Positions 1-11,351 of a stretch of 64,000 nt of DNA are shown one piece after another (position 1 is the stretch's first letter; each line of letters opens with the position of its first letter). The notes beneath the pieces are model-generated. The model was not told the DNA's origin, ran no database searches, and was given only the letters and a program-made list of their open reading frames with translations. Source of the stretch: Psychromonas marina. GTDB lineage: Bacteria > Pseudomonadota > Gammaproteobacteria > Enterobacterales > Psychromonadaceae. The translations under genes were made by a program, and so were the position numbers. Where the stretch lies: assembly GCF_030161115.1 (NCBI RefSeq), contig NZ_BSPQ01000002.1, forward strand, positions 542,003 to 606,002, read 5' to 3'.

Positions 1-1071
<1,071 letters not shown>

Positions 1072-1083
1072 GGGTTAAAAATA

Positions 1084-3471
1084 ATGAAATTTAGTGAAGC
1101 TTGGTTACGCGAGTGGGTTAACCCAGAAATTAGCTCAGAAGAATTACAACACCAAATTACTATGGCGGGTCTTGAAGTAGACGACGTTGAAGCGGTTGCC
1201 GGTGAATTTACAAAAGTATTAGTTGGTGAAGTGGTTGAATGTGGCCAGCACCCTGATGCAGATAAACTACAAGTAACAAAAATCAACATCGGTGAAGATG
1301 AATTAATCGACATCGTTTGTGGTGCTAAAAACTGTCGTTTAGGTCTTAAAGTTGCAGTTGCTGTTGTTGGCGCTGTATTACCTGGCGATTTCAAAATCAA
1401 AAAAGCGAAACTACGCGGCCAACCATCATTTGGTATGTTATGTAGTGAATCAGAACTTGGTATGGCTGACAGTGCTGAAGGTATCATCGAATTACCGTTA
1501 GATGCGCCAATCGGTCAATGTGTTCGTGAATACTTAAACCTTGATGATGTAACAATTGATGTTGATTTAACAGCTAACCGTGCAGATTGCCTAGGCATTG
1601 CTGGTCTTGCTCGTGAAGTTGGCGTTTTAAATGCTATATCTGCGACTGCACCGACATGGGAAAATGTTGCTGTTTCTATCGATGATACTGTTGCGATTAA
1701 TCTTCAAGCAGTAGAAGCATGCCCACGTTACTTAGGTCGTGTTATTAAAGGCATTAACCAAGATGTAGCAACACCACTTTGGATGGTTGAAAAACTACGT
1801 CGTTGTGGTGTACGCAGTGTCGATGCAGTGGTTGATATCACGCAGTATGTTTTACTTGAGTTTGGCCATCCGATGCACGCATTTGATCTTACTAAACTTG
1901 AAGGTGGCATTGAAGTGCGCCTTGCTGAGCAAGATGAAAAGCTAACATTACTTGACGGTAAAGAAGTTAAATTAAATGCTGATACATTAGTGATCGCAGA
2001 CCAATCTAAAGCACTTGCTATGGCAGGTATCTTTGGTGGTCAAGATTCTGGCGTACAAGCAGAAACAACAGACATCTTCCTTGAAAGTGCATTCTTTGCG
2101 CCACTTGCTATTGCTGGTCGTGCGCGTAGCTACGGTTTACATACGGATGCTTCTCACCGTTATGAACGTGGTGTGGACCCTGTGTTACAAGCTAAAGCGA
2201 TGGAACGTGCAACACAGTTGCTTGTTGAAATCTGTGGTGGTCAAGTAGGTCCAATTACAGAAGCGGTAAATGAAGCGACATTACCAACACAAGCAACGAT
2301 TACACTAACGCGTAAAAAATTAGACCGTTTAATTGGTCATGTTGTTGAAGATGCACGTGTGACTGAAATCCTAACGCAATTAGGCTGTGAAGTAACATTT
2401 GCAGATAATGCTTGGACTGCTGTTGCACCAACATATCGTTTCGATATGGAGATTGAGGAAGACTTAATCGAAGAAGTGGCACGCGTTTACGGTTACAACA
2501 ATATTCCTAATATTGCACCACAAGCGGCATTAACGATGCCGGTTCATAGTGAAGCTTCACTTAAGTTATCAAAAATTCGCGATATGTTAGTAAGCCGTGA
2601 ATTTAATGAAGCAATTACTTACAGCTTTGTTGATCCAGATAAACAGTTGAAACTACACCCAGAAGCAGATGCACTTATTCTACCTCATCCGATCTCTAAA
2701 GATATGTCAGCGATGCGTGTCAGCCTATGGACTGGTTTATTAGAAAGTGTTTCTAAGAATCAAAAACGTCAGCAACCACGTGTACGTTTATTTGAAACGG
2801 GTTTACGTTTTATTAAAGATGAAAATGCAGAAAATGGCATCAATCAGCAAGCGATGTTATCTGGTGTTATTATCGGTAGCTTAACGGAGCAGCATTGGGA
2901 TATCGAACAACGTAATGTAGATTTCTTTGACCTGAAAGCTGATTTAGAAAGCGTCTTAGATCTATGTGTTGATGGCGGAAGCTTTGAATTTAAAGCAGAA
3001 ACTCATAGCGCACTGCACCCAGGTCAATCTGCGGGTATTTACCGTAATGGCAAGAATATTGGTTATATTGGTGCTTTACACCCTAGCCATGTCAAGCCAT
3101 TTGCAGTAAAAGGTACGCCGATTGTCTTCGAAGTACAATTAGAGGCTATTACTACGCGCCAGCTACCGTCAGCAGGGGATATCTCGAAGTTTCCAGCTAA
3201 TCATCGTGACTTAGCTTTTGTCGTTGATAAAAAAATTAGTGCAGGTAAGGTCTTAAAATTTATAGAAAATATTGGCGGAACCCAATTAGTTGGCTTAAAC
3301 TTATTTGACGTATATGAAGGGCAAGGCGTAATTGACGGTAATAAGAGCTTAGCAATAGGTTTGATCTTACAAGATACGACTCGCACTTTAGAGGAGCAGG
3401 AGATTGCCGATAGCGTAAATGCTATCGTAGAGGCAGTTTCTAAAGAGTTTAATGCATCTTTGAGAGAATAA
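1084..3471 (+). CDS. pheT: Phenylalanine--tRNA ligase beta subunit
   Basis: Beta subunit of phenylalanyl-tRNA synthetase; it supplies tRNA recognition and editing. At 795 residues it is full length. It has an N-terminal tRNA-binding (EMAP-like) domain at about 40-150, the B3/B4 editing and B5 domains in the middle ([13 protein letters not shown], then [16 protein letters not shown]), a catalytic-like core, and a C-terminal anticodon-binding FDX-ACB domain ([14 protein letters not shown] onward). It sits between pheS and ihfA with gaps of 12 and 3 bases, the classic enterobacterial-type operon. Confidence 0.97.
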   Translation: MKFSEAWLREWVNPEISSEELQHQITMAGLEVDDVEAVAGEFTKVLVGEVVECGQHPDADKLQVTKINIGEDELIDIVCGAKNCRLGLKVAVAVVGAVLPGDFKIKKAKLRGQPSFGMLCSESELGMADSAEGIIELPLDAPIGQCVREYLNLDDVTIDVDLTANRADCLGIAGLAREVGVLNAISATAPTWENVAVSIDDTVAINLQAVEACPRYLGRVIKGINQDVATPLWMVEKLRRCGVRSVDAVVDITQYVLLEFGHPMHAFDLTKLEGGIEVRLAEQDEKLTLLDGKEVKLNADTLVIADQSKALAMAGIFGGQDSGVQAETTDIFLESAFFAPLAIAGRARSYGLHTDASHRYERGVDPVLQAKAMERATQLLVEICGGQVGPITEAVNEATLPTQATITLTRKKLDRLIGHVVEDARVTEILTQLGCEVTFADNAWTAVAPTYRFDMEIEEDLIEEVARVYGYNNIPNIAPQAALTMPVHSEASLKLSKIRDMLVSREFNEAITYSFVDPDKQLKLHPEADALILPHPISKDMSAMRVSLWTGLLESVSKNQKRQQPRVRLFETGLRFIKDENAENGINQQAMLSGVIIGSLTEQHWDIEQRNVDFFDLKADLESVLDLCVDGGSFEFKAETHSALHPGQSAGIYRNGKNIGYIGALHPSHVKPFAVKGTPIVFEVQLEAITTRQLPSAGDISKFPANHRDLAFVVDKKISAGKVLKFIENIGGTQLVGLNLFDVYEGQGVIDGNKSLAIGLILQDTTRTLEEQEIADSVNAIVEAVSKEFNASLRE

Positions 3472-3474
3472 TTT

Positions 3475-3783
3475 ATGGCACTGACTAAAGCTGAAATAGC
3501 ACTACATTTATCACAAGAGGTAGGTCTTAGTAAACGCGACGCAAAGGAGTTTGTTGAGTCTTTTTTTGAAGAGATCAAATCGACACTGGCCAATGGAGAT
3601 CCCGTTAAAATCTCTGGTTTTGGTGGTTTTGAGCTGAAGGATAAAAGTGAGCGTCCTGGTCGTAACCCTAAAACCGGTGAAGACATTCCAATTGCAGCGC
3701 GTCGCGTTGTAACTTTTAGAGCAGGACAAAAGCTAAAAGAGCTAGTCGAAGAAAATTTACCGGATACGCCTACTAATGGTTAA
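3475..3783 (+). CDS. ihfA: Integration host factor subunit alpha
   Basis: DNA-bending nucleoid protein that acts as a heterodimer with IhfB in recombination, replication and sigma-54 transcription. The 102 residues match the family (about 99). The HU/IHF signature is seen in [12 protein letters not shown], and the beta-arm has [10 protein letters not shown] with the proline that intercalates at the bend. It starts 3 bases after pheT stops, so it is translated from the same message, and a rho-independent terminator follows. Confidence 0.97.
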   Translation: MALTKAEIALHLSQEVGLSKRDAKEFVESFFEEIKSTLANGDPVKISGFGGFELKDKSERPGRNPKTGEDIPIAARRVVTFRAGQKLKELVEENLPDTPTNG

Positions 3784-3808
3784 TCCATAGTTTAATTTTT
3801 TAAACTGT

Positions 3809-3835
3809 TAAAAAAGTCGCATTGCGGCTTTTTTT
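3809..3835 (+). terminator. Rho-independent terminator after ihfA
   Basis: A six-pair GC-rich stem with one G-T wobble (AGTCGC/GCGGCT, loop ATT) is flanked by A-rich sequence and followed by a run of seven T. It ends the pheS-pheT-ihfA transcript. Confidence 0.85.
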
Positions 3836-3925
3836 ATGCCTTTTTTTTATGAACTGAAACAGATTTTTTTTTGATGATTACCCTACACTAAGTGTTGATA
3901 TGTCATATTTCAAAAGGAGAATAGT

Positions 3926-4654
3926 TTGCCTTTAAATCAATATAAAAAAATCGTCGTACTGACAGGTGCAGGTGTTTCAGCAGAATCAGGCATTCGTACT
4001 TTTAGAGATAAAGATGGTTTATGGGAAAAATATAAACTTGAAGATGTTGCTACCTTAGATGGTTATAAAAGAGATCCCGCTTTAGTACTGGATTTTTATA
4101 ATAAACGTCGCCAGGATTTTTGTACTGGCGATGTTAAGCCTAACGCCGCACATTATGCCTTAGCGGAACTTGAAAAAAACTTTGATGGTGAGTTTTTATT
4201 GGTGACGCAGAATATTGATAACCTGCATGAGCAAGCAGGGTCTAAAAATGTGATTCATATGCACGGTGAGTTATTAAAAGCACGTTGTCCTCAAACTAAT
4301 CAAGTTATCAATTGGGTTGATGATATGACCGAGAATGATCTTTGTCACTGTTGTCAGTACCCTGAGAATTTACGTCCCCATATCGTCTGGTTTGGTGAAA
4401 TGCCATTAGGCTTGGACATTATTTATCATAACCTTTCCCAAGCAGATCTGTTCATCGCGATCGGTACTTCTGGTACGGTATACCCTGCTGCGGGATTTGT
4501 TGAAGAAGCTAAAAGTGTCGGCGCCTATTCGGTAGAGGTTAACTTAGAAACGAGTGAAATACATAGTCACTTTGATAAAATAGAGCAGGGTAAAGCGACA
4601 CAAGTAGTACCACACATAGTCGATAAGCTATTGTCAGCTAAATCATTAGCATAA
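3926..4654 (+). CDS. cobB: NAD-dependent protein deacylase, CobB/Sir2 family
   Basis: Sirtuin that removes acetyl and probably succinyl groups from lysines using NAD+. The NAD-binding motif [14 protein letters not shown] starts at residue 14; [12 protein letters not shown] and the catalytic His in IHMHGEL (about residue 113) follow; the zinc site comes from RCPQ and CHCC. The YNKR motif supplies the Tyr-x-x-Arg pair that lets CobB/SIRT5-type enzymes accept acidic acyl groups (family knowledge). The start is TTG at 3926, supported by AAAGGAGA at 3912-3919. The 242 residues are normal. It is probably monocistronic, between the ihfA terminator and a 104-base gap. Confidence 0.93.
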   Translation: MPLNQYKKIVVLTGAGVSAESGIRTFRDKDGLWEKYKLEDVATLDGYKRDPALVLDFYNKRRQDFCTGDVKPNAAHYALAELEKNFDGEFLLVTQNIDNLHEQAGSKNVIHMHGELLKARCPQTNQVINWVDDMTENDLCHCCQYPENLRPHIVWFGEMPLGLDIIYHNLSQADLFIAIGTSGTVYPAAGFVEEAKSVGAYSVEVNLETSEIHSHFDKIEQGKATQVVPHIVDKLLSAKSLA

Positions 4655-4758
4655 AACCTAAAATTAGTTACAATGATGCCCTAGATACTCATGTTACCTA
4701 ACTTGTATATTGCAGTAACATGAGTGTAAATTTTTTTTACTGGGGCTTTTAGCGAGTT

Positions 4759-5583
4759 ATGAACAAAACACATTTTGTATTAGGCGGTGATCTCAAAAAA
4801 TCACTGACTGATGGTTATACTTTAGATTTTAAACTGCTGTTTAAAGACGCTTTTTCCATCACCCGCACTCATTTCATACCCTTAGTTATTGCTTGTTTAA
4901 TTACTGTCGCAATTGTTGGTAGTCTTTACTCTCTTAGCCATACCGTACTTGCTGATTTAAATCAGTCGAGTCGCGAAATTGTTAACTTCATCTTCAGCTC
5001 ATTTATTTTGACGCCATTAATTACTGGGTTACAAATGATGGGGATCCACCATTCGATAGGCCTTAAAACCCGCTCAACGGATCTATTTAACTTCTTTAAT
5101 ATGTTATTAAAGCTGGCACTTGCAAGCCTGATACTTAACATTATTTCTTATATTATGATTGTCATACTCAATGCCGTATTAGGGGATAATGCCTTCCTTC
5201 CGCTGGTATTAGTTGTGCTTTATTTTAATATGGCATTTTGTATGGTTTACCCATTGATTGCAGAGAAGAAAATCACACCACAACTGGCGATTAAATTATC
5301 CTTTAAACTGGTCAATAAAAACCTGTTTCAATTTACGCTGCTATTTATCTTGTTAGCTTTACTAGCGATTATCGCCGCTTTACCTTCTGGAATTGGGTTG
5401 TTTTTCTTCATTCCTTTCTACTTTAATTTGATGGGCATTGTCTATCGTCAAACTTGTGGTGTCGGCGTTGTAGCGACCGAAGTGGATGATAAAAACAATG
5501 ATGATTCTGACAATGATGATTCATCAAATAATGGTTCAACTGAACAAAATGGTTCAAAAAATAGTTCTGAATTTGAGGCTTAA
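4759..5583 (+). CDS. Multi-pass inner-membrane protein with an acidic low-complexity tail
   Basis: Function not recognised. The 274-residue product shows about six hydrophobic segments between residues 35 and 225, spaced like an integral membrane protein, with a cytosolic-looking N-terminus of about 30 residues. From about residue 235 to the end it is almost only Asp, Asn, Ser, Gly and Glu, an unusual disordered acidic tail. The next gene starts one base after the stop, so the two are likely one operon and may act together at the envelope. The spacing after cobB (104 bases) suggests its own promoter. Confidence 0.8.
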   Translation: MNKTHFVLGGDLKKSLTDGYTLDFKLLFKDAFSITRTHFIPLVIACLITVAIVGSLYSLSHTVLADLNQSSREIVNFIFSSFILTPLITGLQMMGIHHSIGLKTRSTDLFNFFNMLLKLALASLILNIISYIMIVILNAVLGDNAFLPLVLVVLYFNMAFCMVYPLIAEKKITPQLAIKLSFKLVNKNLFQFTLLFILLALLAIIAALPSGIGLFFFIPFYFNLMGIVYRQTCGVGVVATEVDDKNNDDSDNDDSSNNGSTEQNGSKNSSEFEA

Positions 5584-5584
5584 A

Positions 5585-6223
5585 ATGCGCATTACCTTGT
5601 TATTGTTATCTCTGTTAGTAAGCCAAAATGTGTTTTCTTCAACGCTGAAATTAAACTACTCGTTATTTTTTGGTTACATGAAAACCATGTATAAACTAGA
5701 TTACCAAGATGTGACTACTGCGTTTTATTTAGTTGAACCTAAAACCGGTAACCAATGTGTGATTGATCAAGCTGAAATGGTTGTCGATAATAAAAGAGAG
5801 CCAATAGATTTCCAGCCGCAGGGGCGATTATTACCTTTTTACTCAGATCAACATCGAAAAGACGGTGCCATGATTGAAGTTGAAACGGTCCTTGACCAAG
5901 CCTGTGCACTACAAGTAACGCTGATGGCTAAAGAGTCGCAATTAAATGCTTTAACTTTTGGAAAACTGGCTGCTATTAGTGAACAACTTGAAGGTGTATT
6001 ACGCAAAAATGCAGGCATGATTGGTAAATACTTTTTACCCACTTACCAAGGCTTACGCTTTAAATTGGCTTATCCGATTGAAGCAACGAGCGCTTTGCCT
6101 GATGGTCATCAATTAGCGAGCAATGGTGATCTATTAATCGCAAATGATACACTGCAATCGATGCCTGCAGATGAACTATTTAGCTATAAAGTGTTACGCA
6201 TTACGCCGTGGATCGTAAATTAA
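5585..6223 (+). CDS. Secreted DUF2987-like protein
   Basis: Predicted periplasmic protein of 212 residues. The first 19 residues form a signal peptide ending near NVFSS. The rest resembles, from memory, the DUF2987 family of Vibrio and Shewanella (a YSLFFGYMK start, a Cys in GNQCVID and a second Cys in DQACALQV that could form a disulfide). The ATG at 5585 was chosen because it begins the signal peptide and follows a weak TGAGG site; a longer in-frame extension to 5486 would read through the coding end of the preceding gene and is unlikely. Role unknown; a strong terminator follows. Confidence 0.8.
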   Translation: MRITLLLLSLLVSQNVFSSTLKLNYSLFFGYMKTMYKLDYQDVTTAFYLVEPKTGNQCVIDQAEMVVDNKREPIDFQPQGRLLPFYSDQHRKDGAMIEVETVLDQACALQVTLMAKESQLNALTFGKLAAISEQLEGVLRKNAGMIGKYFLPTYQGLRFKLAYPIEATSALPDGHQLASNGDLLIANDTLQSMPADELFSYKVLRITPWIVN

Positions 6224-6256
6224 TAAATCTGTACGATGATCGTATTAATAATAAAT

Positions 6257-6292
6257 AGAGTATGTAGGCTTATGCCTACATGCTCTTTTTTT
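6257..6292 (+). terminator. Rho-independent terminator after the DUF2987-like gene
   Basis: A 13-pair stem (AGAGTATGTAGGC against GCCTACATGCTCT, loop TTAT, one wobble) is followed directly by seven T. Confidence 0.9.
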
Positions 6293-6325
6293 ATGCTCAT
6301 GAAAGTAATTAAGAGATAAAATAAA

Positions 6326-7126
6326 ATGAATAATAAGCTGCTTAACGAGCAAGAAATAAGTTGGTTGCAAACACACGATGTTGGCACGATTAAGACGGTA
6401 AAACAATTTGACAATGCGTTAACCAACGATGTGTTTTTAATAACCAATGATGAAAATAATGCGTTTGTTTTTAAGCGATTAAATCAACAAGCGCGTTCTG
6501 AACAGGATCGTAAAGAGGAGTTCTTAGTTCAGCAGTTGGCCAGTCAGCAGCAGTTAACACCACAGGTTTTAGCACATAATAAATATTATAAACTACAGCA
6601 ATACATCCAAGGTGAGTTGATTCCTGAAGATAAAACTAATATGAGCGAATTGCTCGCCACTCAGTTTCATCGTATCCATAAATTACCGGCCGAAGGTGCG
6701 CCTAAACAGCGTTTGGTCTTTGAGTTACAGCGTTTAAAAAAACAGCTAACGGTCAATACCGATGAAATACGTTTTGCGACAATGTTAGCGCTAGCTAGCG
6801 AGTTAGATCAGCGTAGTGGTTGCGATACATTGTGTCATGGAGATCTCTCACTTAATAATATACTGCAAGGTGATGATAAACAGCTGTATATCCTTGACTG
6901 GGAATATGCGGTCATCGCAACCCCTGCCTACGATTTAGCTTTTTGTAATTGTATTAATCAGTTTTCAGTTGACCAGTCGCAGGCGTTAATCGCGGCGTAT
7001 TATGCGCAGACAATGGGTGTTAAACAAAGTTGTCTCGATTCCTTACAAAAAGAGTGTGATTTATATTTAAAACTTTTTATCTATATCAATGAGTTATGGG
7101 CACTTTGTTTTATAGAAAATGAGTAG
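6326..7126 (+). CDS. Aminoglycoside/choline kinase-family phosphotransferase
   Basis: Cytoplasmic small-molecule kinase of the APH/ChoK fold. The Brenner-type catalytic motif CHGDLSLNNIL and the metal-binding LDWEYA are both present, with an upstream Lys in FVFKRLNQQ that probably binds ATP phosphates. At 266 residues it is close to thiamine kinase (ThiK/YcfN) and LicA-type choline kinases; the sequence alone does not decide the substrate. The ATG at 6326 follows a weak AGAGAT site. It lies between a terminator and gph. Confidence 0.8.
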   Translation: MNNKLLNEQEISWLQTHDVGTIKTVKQFDNALTNDVFLITNDENNAFVFKRLNQQARSEQDRKEEFLVQQLASQQQLTPQVLAHNKYYKLQQYIQGELIPEDKTNMSELLATQFHRIHKLPAEGAPKQRLVFELQRLKKQLTVNTDEIRFATMLALASELDQRSGCDTLCHGDLSLNNILQGDDKQLYILDWEYAVIATPAYDLAFCNCINQFSVDQSQALIAAYYAQTMGVKQSCLDSLQKECDLYLKLFIYINELWALCFIENE

Positions 7127-7173
7127 TTATTTAGGTAAGATAAGGTAACTCATTTATTGCAAAGGTTAACGTT

Positions 7174-7878
7174 TTGAAATTTAATAACAAACAAGTCATC
7201 CTCTTCGACCTTGATGGTACATTAATCGATAGTGCACCGGATCTCGCATTAGCGATTAATCATATGTTAACCACCTTAGGTAGAGAAACCTTTAGTGATG
7301 ATCTTATTCGCTCATGGGTTGGTAATGGTGCCCAAGTAATTGTAAAACGTGGTTTATCAGGTAAAGCAGATTTTGATCAAGATATCGATCCTGCACTGTT
7401 TGATAAAGCATTAGATATCTTCCTTACTTTCTATGCAAAGAACCTGTGTGTTGATACTGTTACTTACGCTAATGTTCGTTCAACGTTGAAAATTCTTAAA
7501 GCACAAGGTTACCGCTTAGTGATTGTGACTAATAAACCTTTTGATTTTATTGAGCCTATTCTAGAAGGTTTGCAACTGACTGGTTTATTTGAGTTATTAT
7601 TAGGCGGCGACAGTCTGCCTGAACGTAAACCATCTCCACTGCCTCTATTACATGTTTGTGAAACGTTATCGGTGACACCTGAACAGTGTGTGATGGTAGG
7701 GGACTCTAAGAACGATATTTTAGCGGCAAATGCGGCCAATATGCAGAGCATTGGTTTAACCTATGGTTACAACTACGGTGAAGATATTGCTGAACATAAA
7801 CCAGACTTCGTATGCAGTGATTTTGCCGACATTATTGCCCCTTTTGCTGTCACTAACCAATATGAATTGGTGGATTAA
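7174..7878 (+). CDS. gph: Phosphoglycolate phosphatase, HAD family
   Basis: Dephosphorylates 2-phosphoglycolate, a product of DNA 3'-end repair and oxygenase side reactions. The 234-residue protein carries all HAD motifs: FDLDGTLID (nucleophile Asp), VTNKPF (motif II), the Lys in ERKPSP (motif III) and MVGDSKNDI (motif IV). It begins at TTG 7174, preceded by AAAGG. It is not in the dam-rpe-gph cluster common in enterics. A six-base gap to the following oxidoreductase suggests co-transcription. Other HAD sugar phosphatases cannot be excluded. Confidence 0.88.
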   Translation: MKFNNKQVILFDLDGTLIDSAPDLALAINHMLTTLGRETFSDDLIRSWVGNGAQVIVKRGLSGKADFDQDIDPALFDKALDIFLTFYAKNLCVDTVTYANVRSTLKILKAQGYRLVIVTNKPFDFIEPILEGLQLTGLFELLLGGDSLPERKPSPLPLLHVCETLSVTPEQCVMVGDSKNDILAANAANMQSIGLTYGYNYGEDIAEHKPDFVCSDFADIIAPFAVTNQYELVD

Positions 7879-7884
7879 TCGCTG

Positions 7885-9348
7885 ATGAGTGATGATATAC
7901 AAACAACGTTAGCCCCAGCCCGTATCGGCATTGTTGGTGGCGGTATTGCTGGCGCAACTGTCGCACTGTGTTTAGGTGAGTTGGGATTAGATGTAACGCT
8001 ACTGGAGAAAAACCCGACACTGGTTAATGGTCCACCGATTTGTCATCTGCATGCGGGCGGTAACCTCTATCGGGAAATATCTGACGCACAATGCTTAACC
8101 CTGTTACGTGAATCAATTGATCTGGTGCGTTTATACCCTAATGCTGTCGATTATCGCCCTACGGTCGTTGCTGTTCCGACAAATGATGATGGCGAGCCTG
8201 ATGATCTTTTACCTCGATTGTACAAATTGCAGGCCGAATATCAGCGCTTAATTGAGCTTGATGCGGGAAATCGAGTATTAGGCTCGCCAGAGCATTACTT
8301 TAAAATATTCTCGCGTGAAGACGTTGAAGCATTAAAATCCGTTGAGGCTGTTGAGCAACCAACGAGTTTATCTGAGTGGATGATCCCTGTTGCTCATCAT
8401 GTTGACTTAGAACAGTTAAAGTTCCCTATTATCATGGTGCAGGAATATGGATTGAACTTATTCAGGTTAGCTGCCAGTGCTGAACTTTCACTTAATAAAA
8501 TTAATAGCTGCTCAGTGTTAACCAATAGCAAGGTAACAAATATACAATCATTGCCTGATACTTGGAAAGTTGATTATCAATGCGAAGGGGCTTCACACAC
8601 CGCTGAGTTTGACTTTTTGATTAATGCCGCGGGTTTTAGAAGTGGTTTAGTTGATGATATGTTAGGCCTTGAACGACAACGATTGGTTGAGTTTAAAGCC
8701 GCTTATGTCACTCAGTGGCAAGGTTCTAATACGGTTTGGCCTGAGCTTATCTTTTTTGGTGAGCGGGGCACTCCTAATGGCATGGCACAATTTACGCCAT
8801 ACCCAGATGGCCATTTTCAACTGCATGGCATGACCGAGTCGATCACACTGTTTGAAAACGGTTTGGTTGAAAGCTCGACCATTAGTGCACAACCAAAATT
8901 AAATGCTCATTTTATCGATAAGATAGATAAAGGCTGGCCTACAGAAGAGGTGAATCAACGTACCCAAGGTGCAATTGATCATCTGAGTCGCTTTATCCCT
9001 GAGTTTGCGAACAGTGCAACGATAAGCTCAAAGCCATTGTTTGGTGCACAGCAAATTCCTGGAGATGATGCTGACCTACGTGCTGCTGGCGTATCATTTT
9101 CGGGTGAACATTATGCGCGTTGTGAGATTGTTAAAGCATCATCTGCACCAAGTGTTGCGGATGAAATTATTAAGCAATTAGTCAATCTAGGTTATGTAGA
9201 TCGTGAAAGCATCGGCAAAGGCCATTTTAGCATGGCGCATTTATTGTCTGAGTCAGAAGTGAATATCTACGCGCAGCAGATTAGCGAGAGTCGTCATTAT
9301 CCAAGTGCATTAGCAAGGTGTAATATTCGCTCAAGTAATATGCGTTAA
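7885..9348 (+). CDS. FAD-dependent oxidoreductase
   Basis: Flavoprotein of 487 residues with an N-terminal Rossmann FAD site (GGGIAG at residues 18-23, followed by the ribose-binding acidic residue in LLEK) and a later FLINAAGFRSG segment typical of the DAO/D-amino-acid-oxidase-like clan. The C-terminal part has SKPLFGAQQIPGDD and the substrate is not recognised. No signal peptide or membrane segment is evident. It follows gph by six bases, so the two probably share a message. Confidence 0.8.
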   Translation: MSDDIQTTLAPARIGIVGGGIAGATVALCLGELGLDVTLLEKNPTLVNGPPICHLHAGGNLYREISDAQCLTLLRESIDLVRLYPNAVDYRPTVVAVPTNDDGEPDDLLPRLYKLQAEYQRLIELDAGNRVLGSPEHYFKIFSREDVEALKSVEAVEQPTSLSEWMIPVAHHVDLEQLKFPIIMVQEYGLNLFRLAASAELSLNKINSCSVLTNSKVTNIQSLPDTWKVDYQCEGASHTAEFDFLINAAGFRSGLVDDMLGLERQRLVEFKAAYVTQWQGSNTVWPELIFFGERGTPNGMAQFTPYPDGHFQLHGMTESITLFENGLVESSTISAQPKLNAHFIDKIDKGWPTEEVNQRTQGAIDHLSRFIPEFANSATISSKPLFGAQQIPGDDADLRAAGVSFSGEHYARCEIVKASSAPSVADEIIKQLVNLGYVDRESIGKGHFSMAHLLSESEVNIYAQQISESRHYPSALARCNIRSSNMR

Positions 9349-9374
9349 TTATTTATTACTACTTTTCTTTAGTA

Positions 9375-9597
9375 ATACCAAAGGAATTAATAAAGTGATC
9401 ATTCTTGCTGGTTAAAATTATTAATAACTGCGTTGTGAGTTTTGAAGTGAGAACAACTATTAAAGAATTAAAGTCTTTAATTTAATTCTCCGATAGAGGA
9501 TTAACGCAGTTAATCTCTCGAAAGGCTGCAACTCACGCCTTATTAGTAATCATTTTTCCTACGCAAACTCTGATCACCTATTAAATTCCATTGGTAT
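9375..9597. repeat. MITE-like inverted-repeat element, copy A (223 bp)
   Basis: Terminal inverted repeats ATACCAAAGGAATTAATAAA at the left and its imperfect complement ending in CCATTGGTAT at the right, each followed inward by (A/G)GTGATCA. The arms continue to pair imperfectly for about 50 bases. No coding capacity. This copy carries an internal module (about 9457-9518) absent from copy B. It fills the gap between the FAD oxidoreductase and the dgt terminator. Confidence 0.8.
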
Positions 9598-9607
9598 AAA
9601 CACCTTC

Positions 9608-9650
9608 AAAGCCACGATCGCATTAAACCGCTATCGTGGCTTTTTAGTTT
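9608..9650. terminator. Terminator hairpin between convergent genes
   Basis: An 11-pair stem (AAAGCCACGAT/ATCGTGGCTTT) closes a short loop and is followed on the plus strand by TTTTTAGTTT; it also lies directly behind the dgt stop codon on the minus strand, so it may serve both directions. Confidence 0.75.
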
Positions 9651-11010
9651 AAAAGGAATGCTGCCCCATCATCGGGGTGGTTTGATTACTGCTAAATAAG
9701 CTCGCGTGTAAACGCAGTGCGTGGTTATCGGTTAGGCTAGAGATGTAATCAGCAATCACGCGTTTTTGACGTGAGCTATCGGTTTGCTCTCTGTATACCT
9801 GTTTTACCTGCTCGGGTAAAAAGCGCAGAGGTCCTGCATTAAACGCTTCAAAGAGTTCCATTACGATCTGTTGCCCTCGATATTCAAGAATCTGTAAATC
9901 CGGACTTTTAATCACATAATTCAGCACGAAGCTTTTTAATATCTCTAAAACTTTAAACATAGCGGTTTCTAAAAATGCATTATAAGCGAGTAAAGGTTCA
10001 ACAAAACGTGGGTCAACAATATCGATTCTAATCGAGGTGATTAACGCATTCACCAGTGCACCAATCGCATCTTTACGCTTGAAATGTTGTGCTGAAAAAA
10101 GATCATTTGTCAGTTCTGTTAACTGATCGCTGAGACAGAAATCGCTTATTTCTGCTAGTTGTGTCGCCACTTTTTCTTGCCACAATGATTTACTGACAAT
10201 CCCCATCGCAATTGCATCTTCAAGGTCGTGAACACCATAAGCGATATCATCGGCTATCTCCATGATGGAACAATCAAATGATTTAAAGCGCGACTTGCGA
10301 TGTCCTTGTTCCGTTGAGCGTTGCGCTCGTAAGGTACTAAACAGTTCACGATCTGCTTCACAAAGCGGGGCTAATACCGCATCAAAATAACTTTTGTCGT
10401 GCTCATAGATGCCTTTTCCTGGCATCCACTCTTCTGTTTTTAATTCACGAAAGCTGCGGCTAGTATCTTTGGGGTAGGGGGCACTAATATCGCTCAAAGA
10501 GACCGGGTATTTTAATAATCCGAGTAAACTGCGGCGTGTCAGGTTCATGCCATTAAATTCAGTATAAGGTTCTAGCTGGGTCAATATACGGAAGGTTTGC
10601 CCATTCCCCTCAAACCCACCATCATTGATCATCATATAATTAAGCGCCGTTTCACCGCCATGCCCGAAGGGAGGGTGTCCAATATCATGGCTTAAACAGA
10701 TAGTTTCAACCAAACTTTTACTCGGCAGTAAAGATGTAAACTCTGGGTGAATCACCGCTAAGTGAGAGACAATTCCCGTTCCTATTTGCGCCACTTCTAA
10801 AGAGTGTGTCAAGCGTGTGCGATAGAAATCACTCAGGCCATTATTGTGGATTTGTGTTTTCGATTGTAAGCGACGAAAAGCAGCGGAATGTAATACACGT
10901 GCTTTATCGCGTTGAAAAGGTGAGCGCTTATCTAAGCGTCGTTTTTTACCTGGTTCATCACTGAGACGTTGTAACCATTGTTCATTGATCTGTAATGTTC
11001 TATTTTTCAT
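9649..11010 (-). CDS. dgt: dGTPase-like HD-domain triphosphohydrolase
   Basis: Hydrolyses dGTP or other dNTPs to the nucleoside and triphosphate, controlling the dNTP pool. The 453-residue protein has the HD metal site in RLTHSLEVAQIG and SHDIGHPPFGHGGE plus MEIADDIAYGVHDLEDA. Its length fits the dGTPase-like subfamily of marine gammaproteobacteria rather than the 505-residue E. coli Dgt, so the exact substrate preference is inferred. It is transcribed away from the next gene across a 340-base gap. Confidence 0.88.
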   Translation of the reverse strand: MKNRTLQINEQWLQRLSDEPGKKRRLDKRSPFQRDKARVLHSAAFRRLQSKTQIHNNGLSDFYRTRLTHSLEVAQIGTGIVSHLAVIHPEFTSLLPSKSLVETICLSHDIGHPPFGHGGETALNYMMINDGGFEGNGQTFRILTQLEPYTEFNGMNLTRRSLLGLLKYPVSLSDISAPYPKDTSRSFRELKTEEWMPGKGIYEHDKSYFDAVLAPLCEADRELFSTLRAQRSTEQGHRKSRFKSFDCSIMEIADDIAYGVHDLEDAIAMGIVSKSLWQEKVATQLAEISDFCLSDQLTELTNDLFSAQHFKRKDAIGALVNALITSIRIDIVDPRFVEPLLAYNAFLETAMFKVLEILKSFVLNYVIKSPDLQILEYRGQQIVMELFEAFNAGPLRFLPEQVKQVYREQTDSSRQKRVIADYISSLTDNHALRLHASLFSSNQTTPMMGQHSF

Positions 11011-11351
11011 TAGCTACCACTTATCTTATTGATCAAGAATATAAAATAATAGCGCGAGAATGCTTTTTTAAATAGAGAAATTTTTTATAAATGAAAACCA
11101 TAAAATAATTATTCATATTAACCCTGCATTAACCACTGATATTTTATGATTAAGTTCTAAATAAGTGGGTAAGCAACGAAAAATATAAACGCTATAAAGC
11201 GTATTTTCTCTCTTTTGTTTTGAAACAATATGGGGATTAATGCAAGTCGTCACATGCACATCCTTGTTAAGGGTTATGTGCATGTTTTTACAATATTTGG
11301 TTAACATTTATGATGTTTTCATTTTACAGTTATCACGTTGAAAGGTATTTC
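11011..11351. other. Divergent intergenic region with a strong hairpin
   Basis: AT-rich space between dgt (minus) and a small secreted protein (plus). A 10-pair stem (ACATGCACAT/ATGTGCATGT at 11252-11284) with an inner CCTT/AAGG stem is followed by five T. On the plus strand this looks like a terminator or attenuator about 65 bases before the next start codon. A 64-codon minus-strand reading frame here has no supporting composition or family and is not called. Confidence 0.5.

Noticed and set aside
11113-11307. 64-codon minus-strand frame in the dgt upstream region
   Set aside because: Overlaps the strong hairpin, has no ribosome-binding site or recognisable composition.
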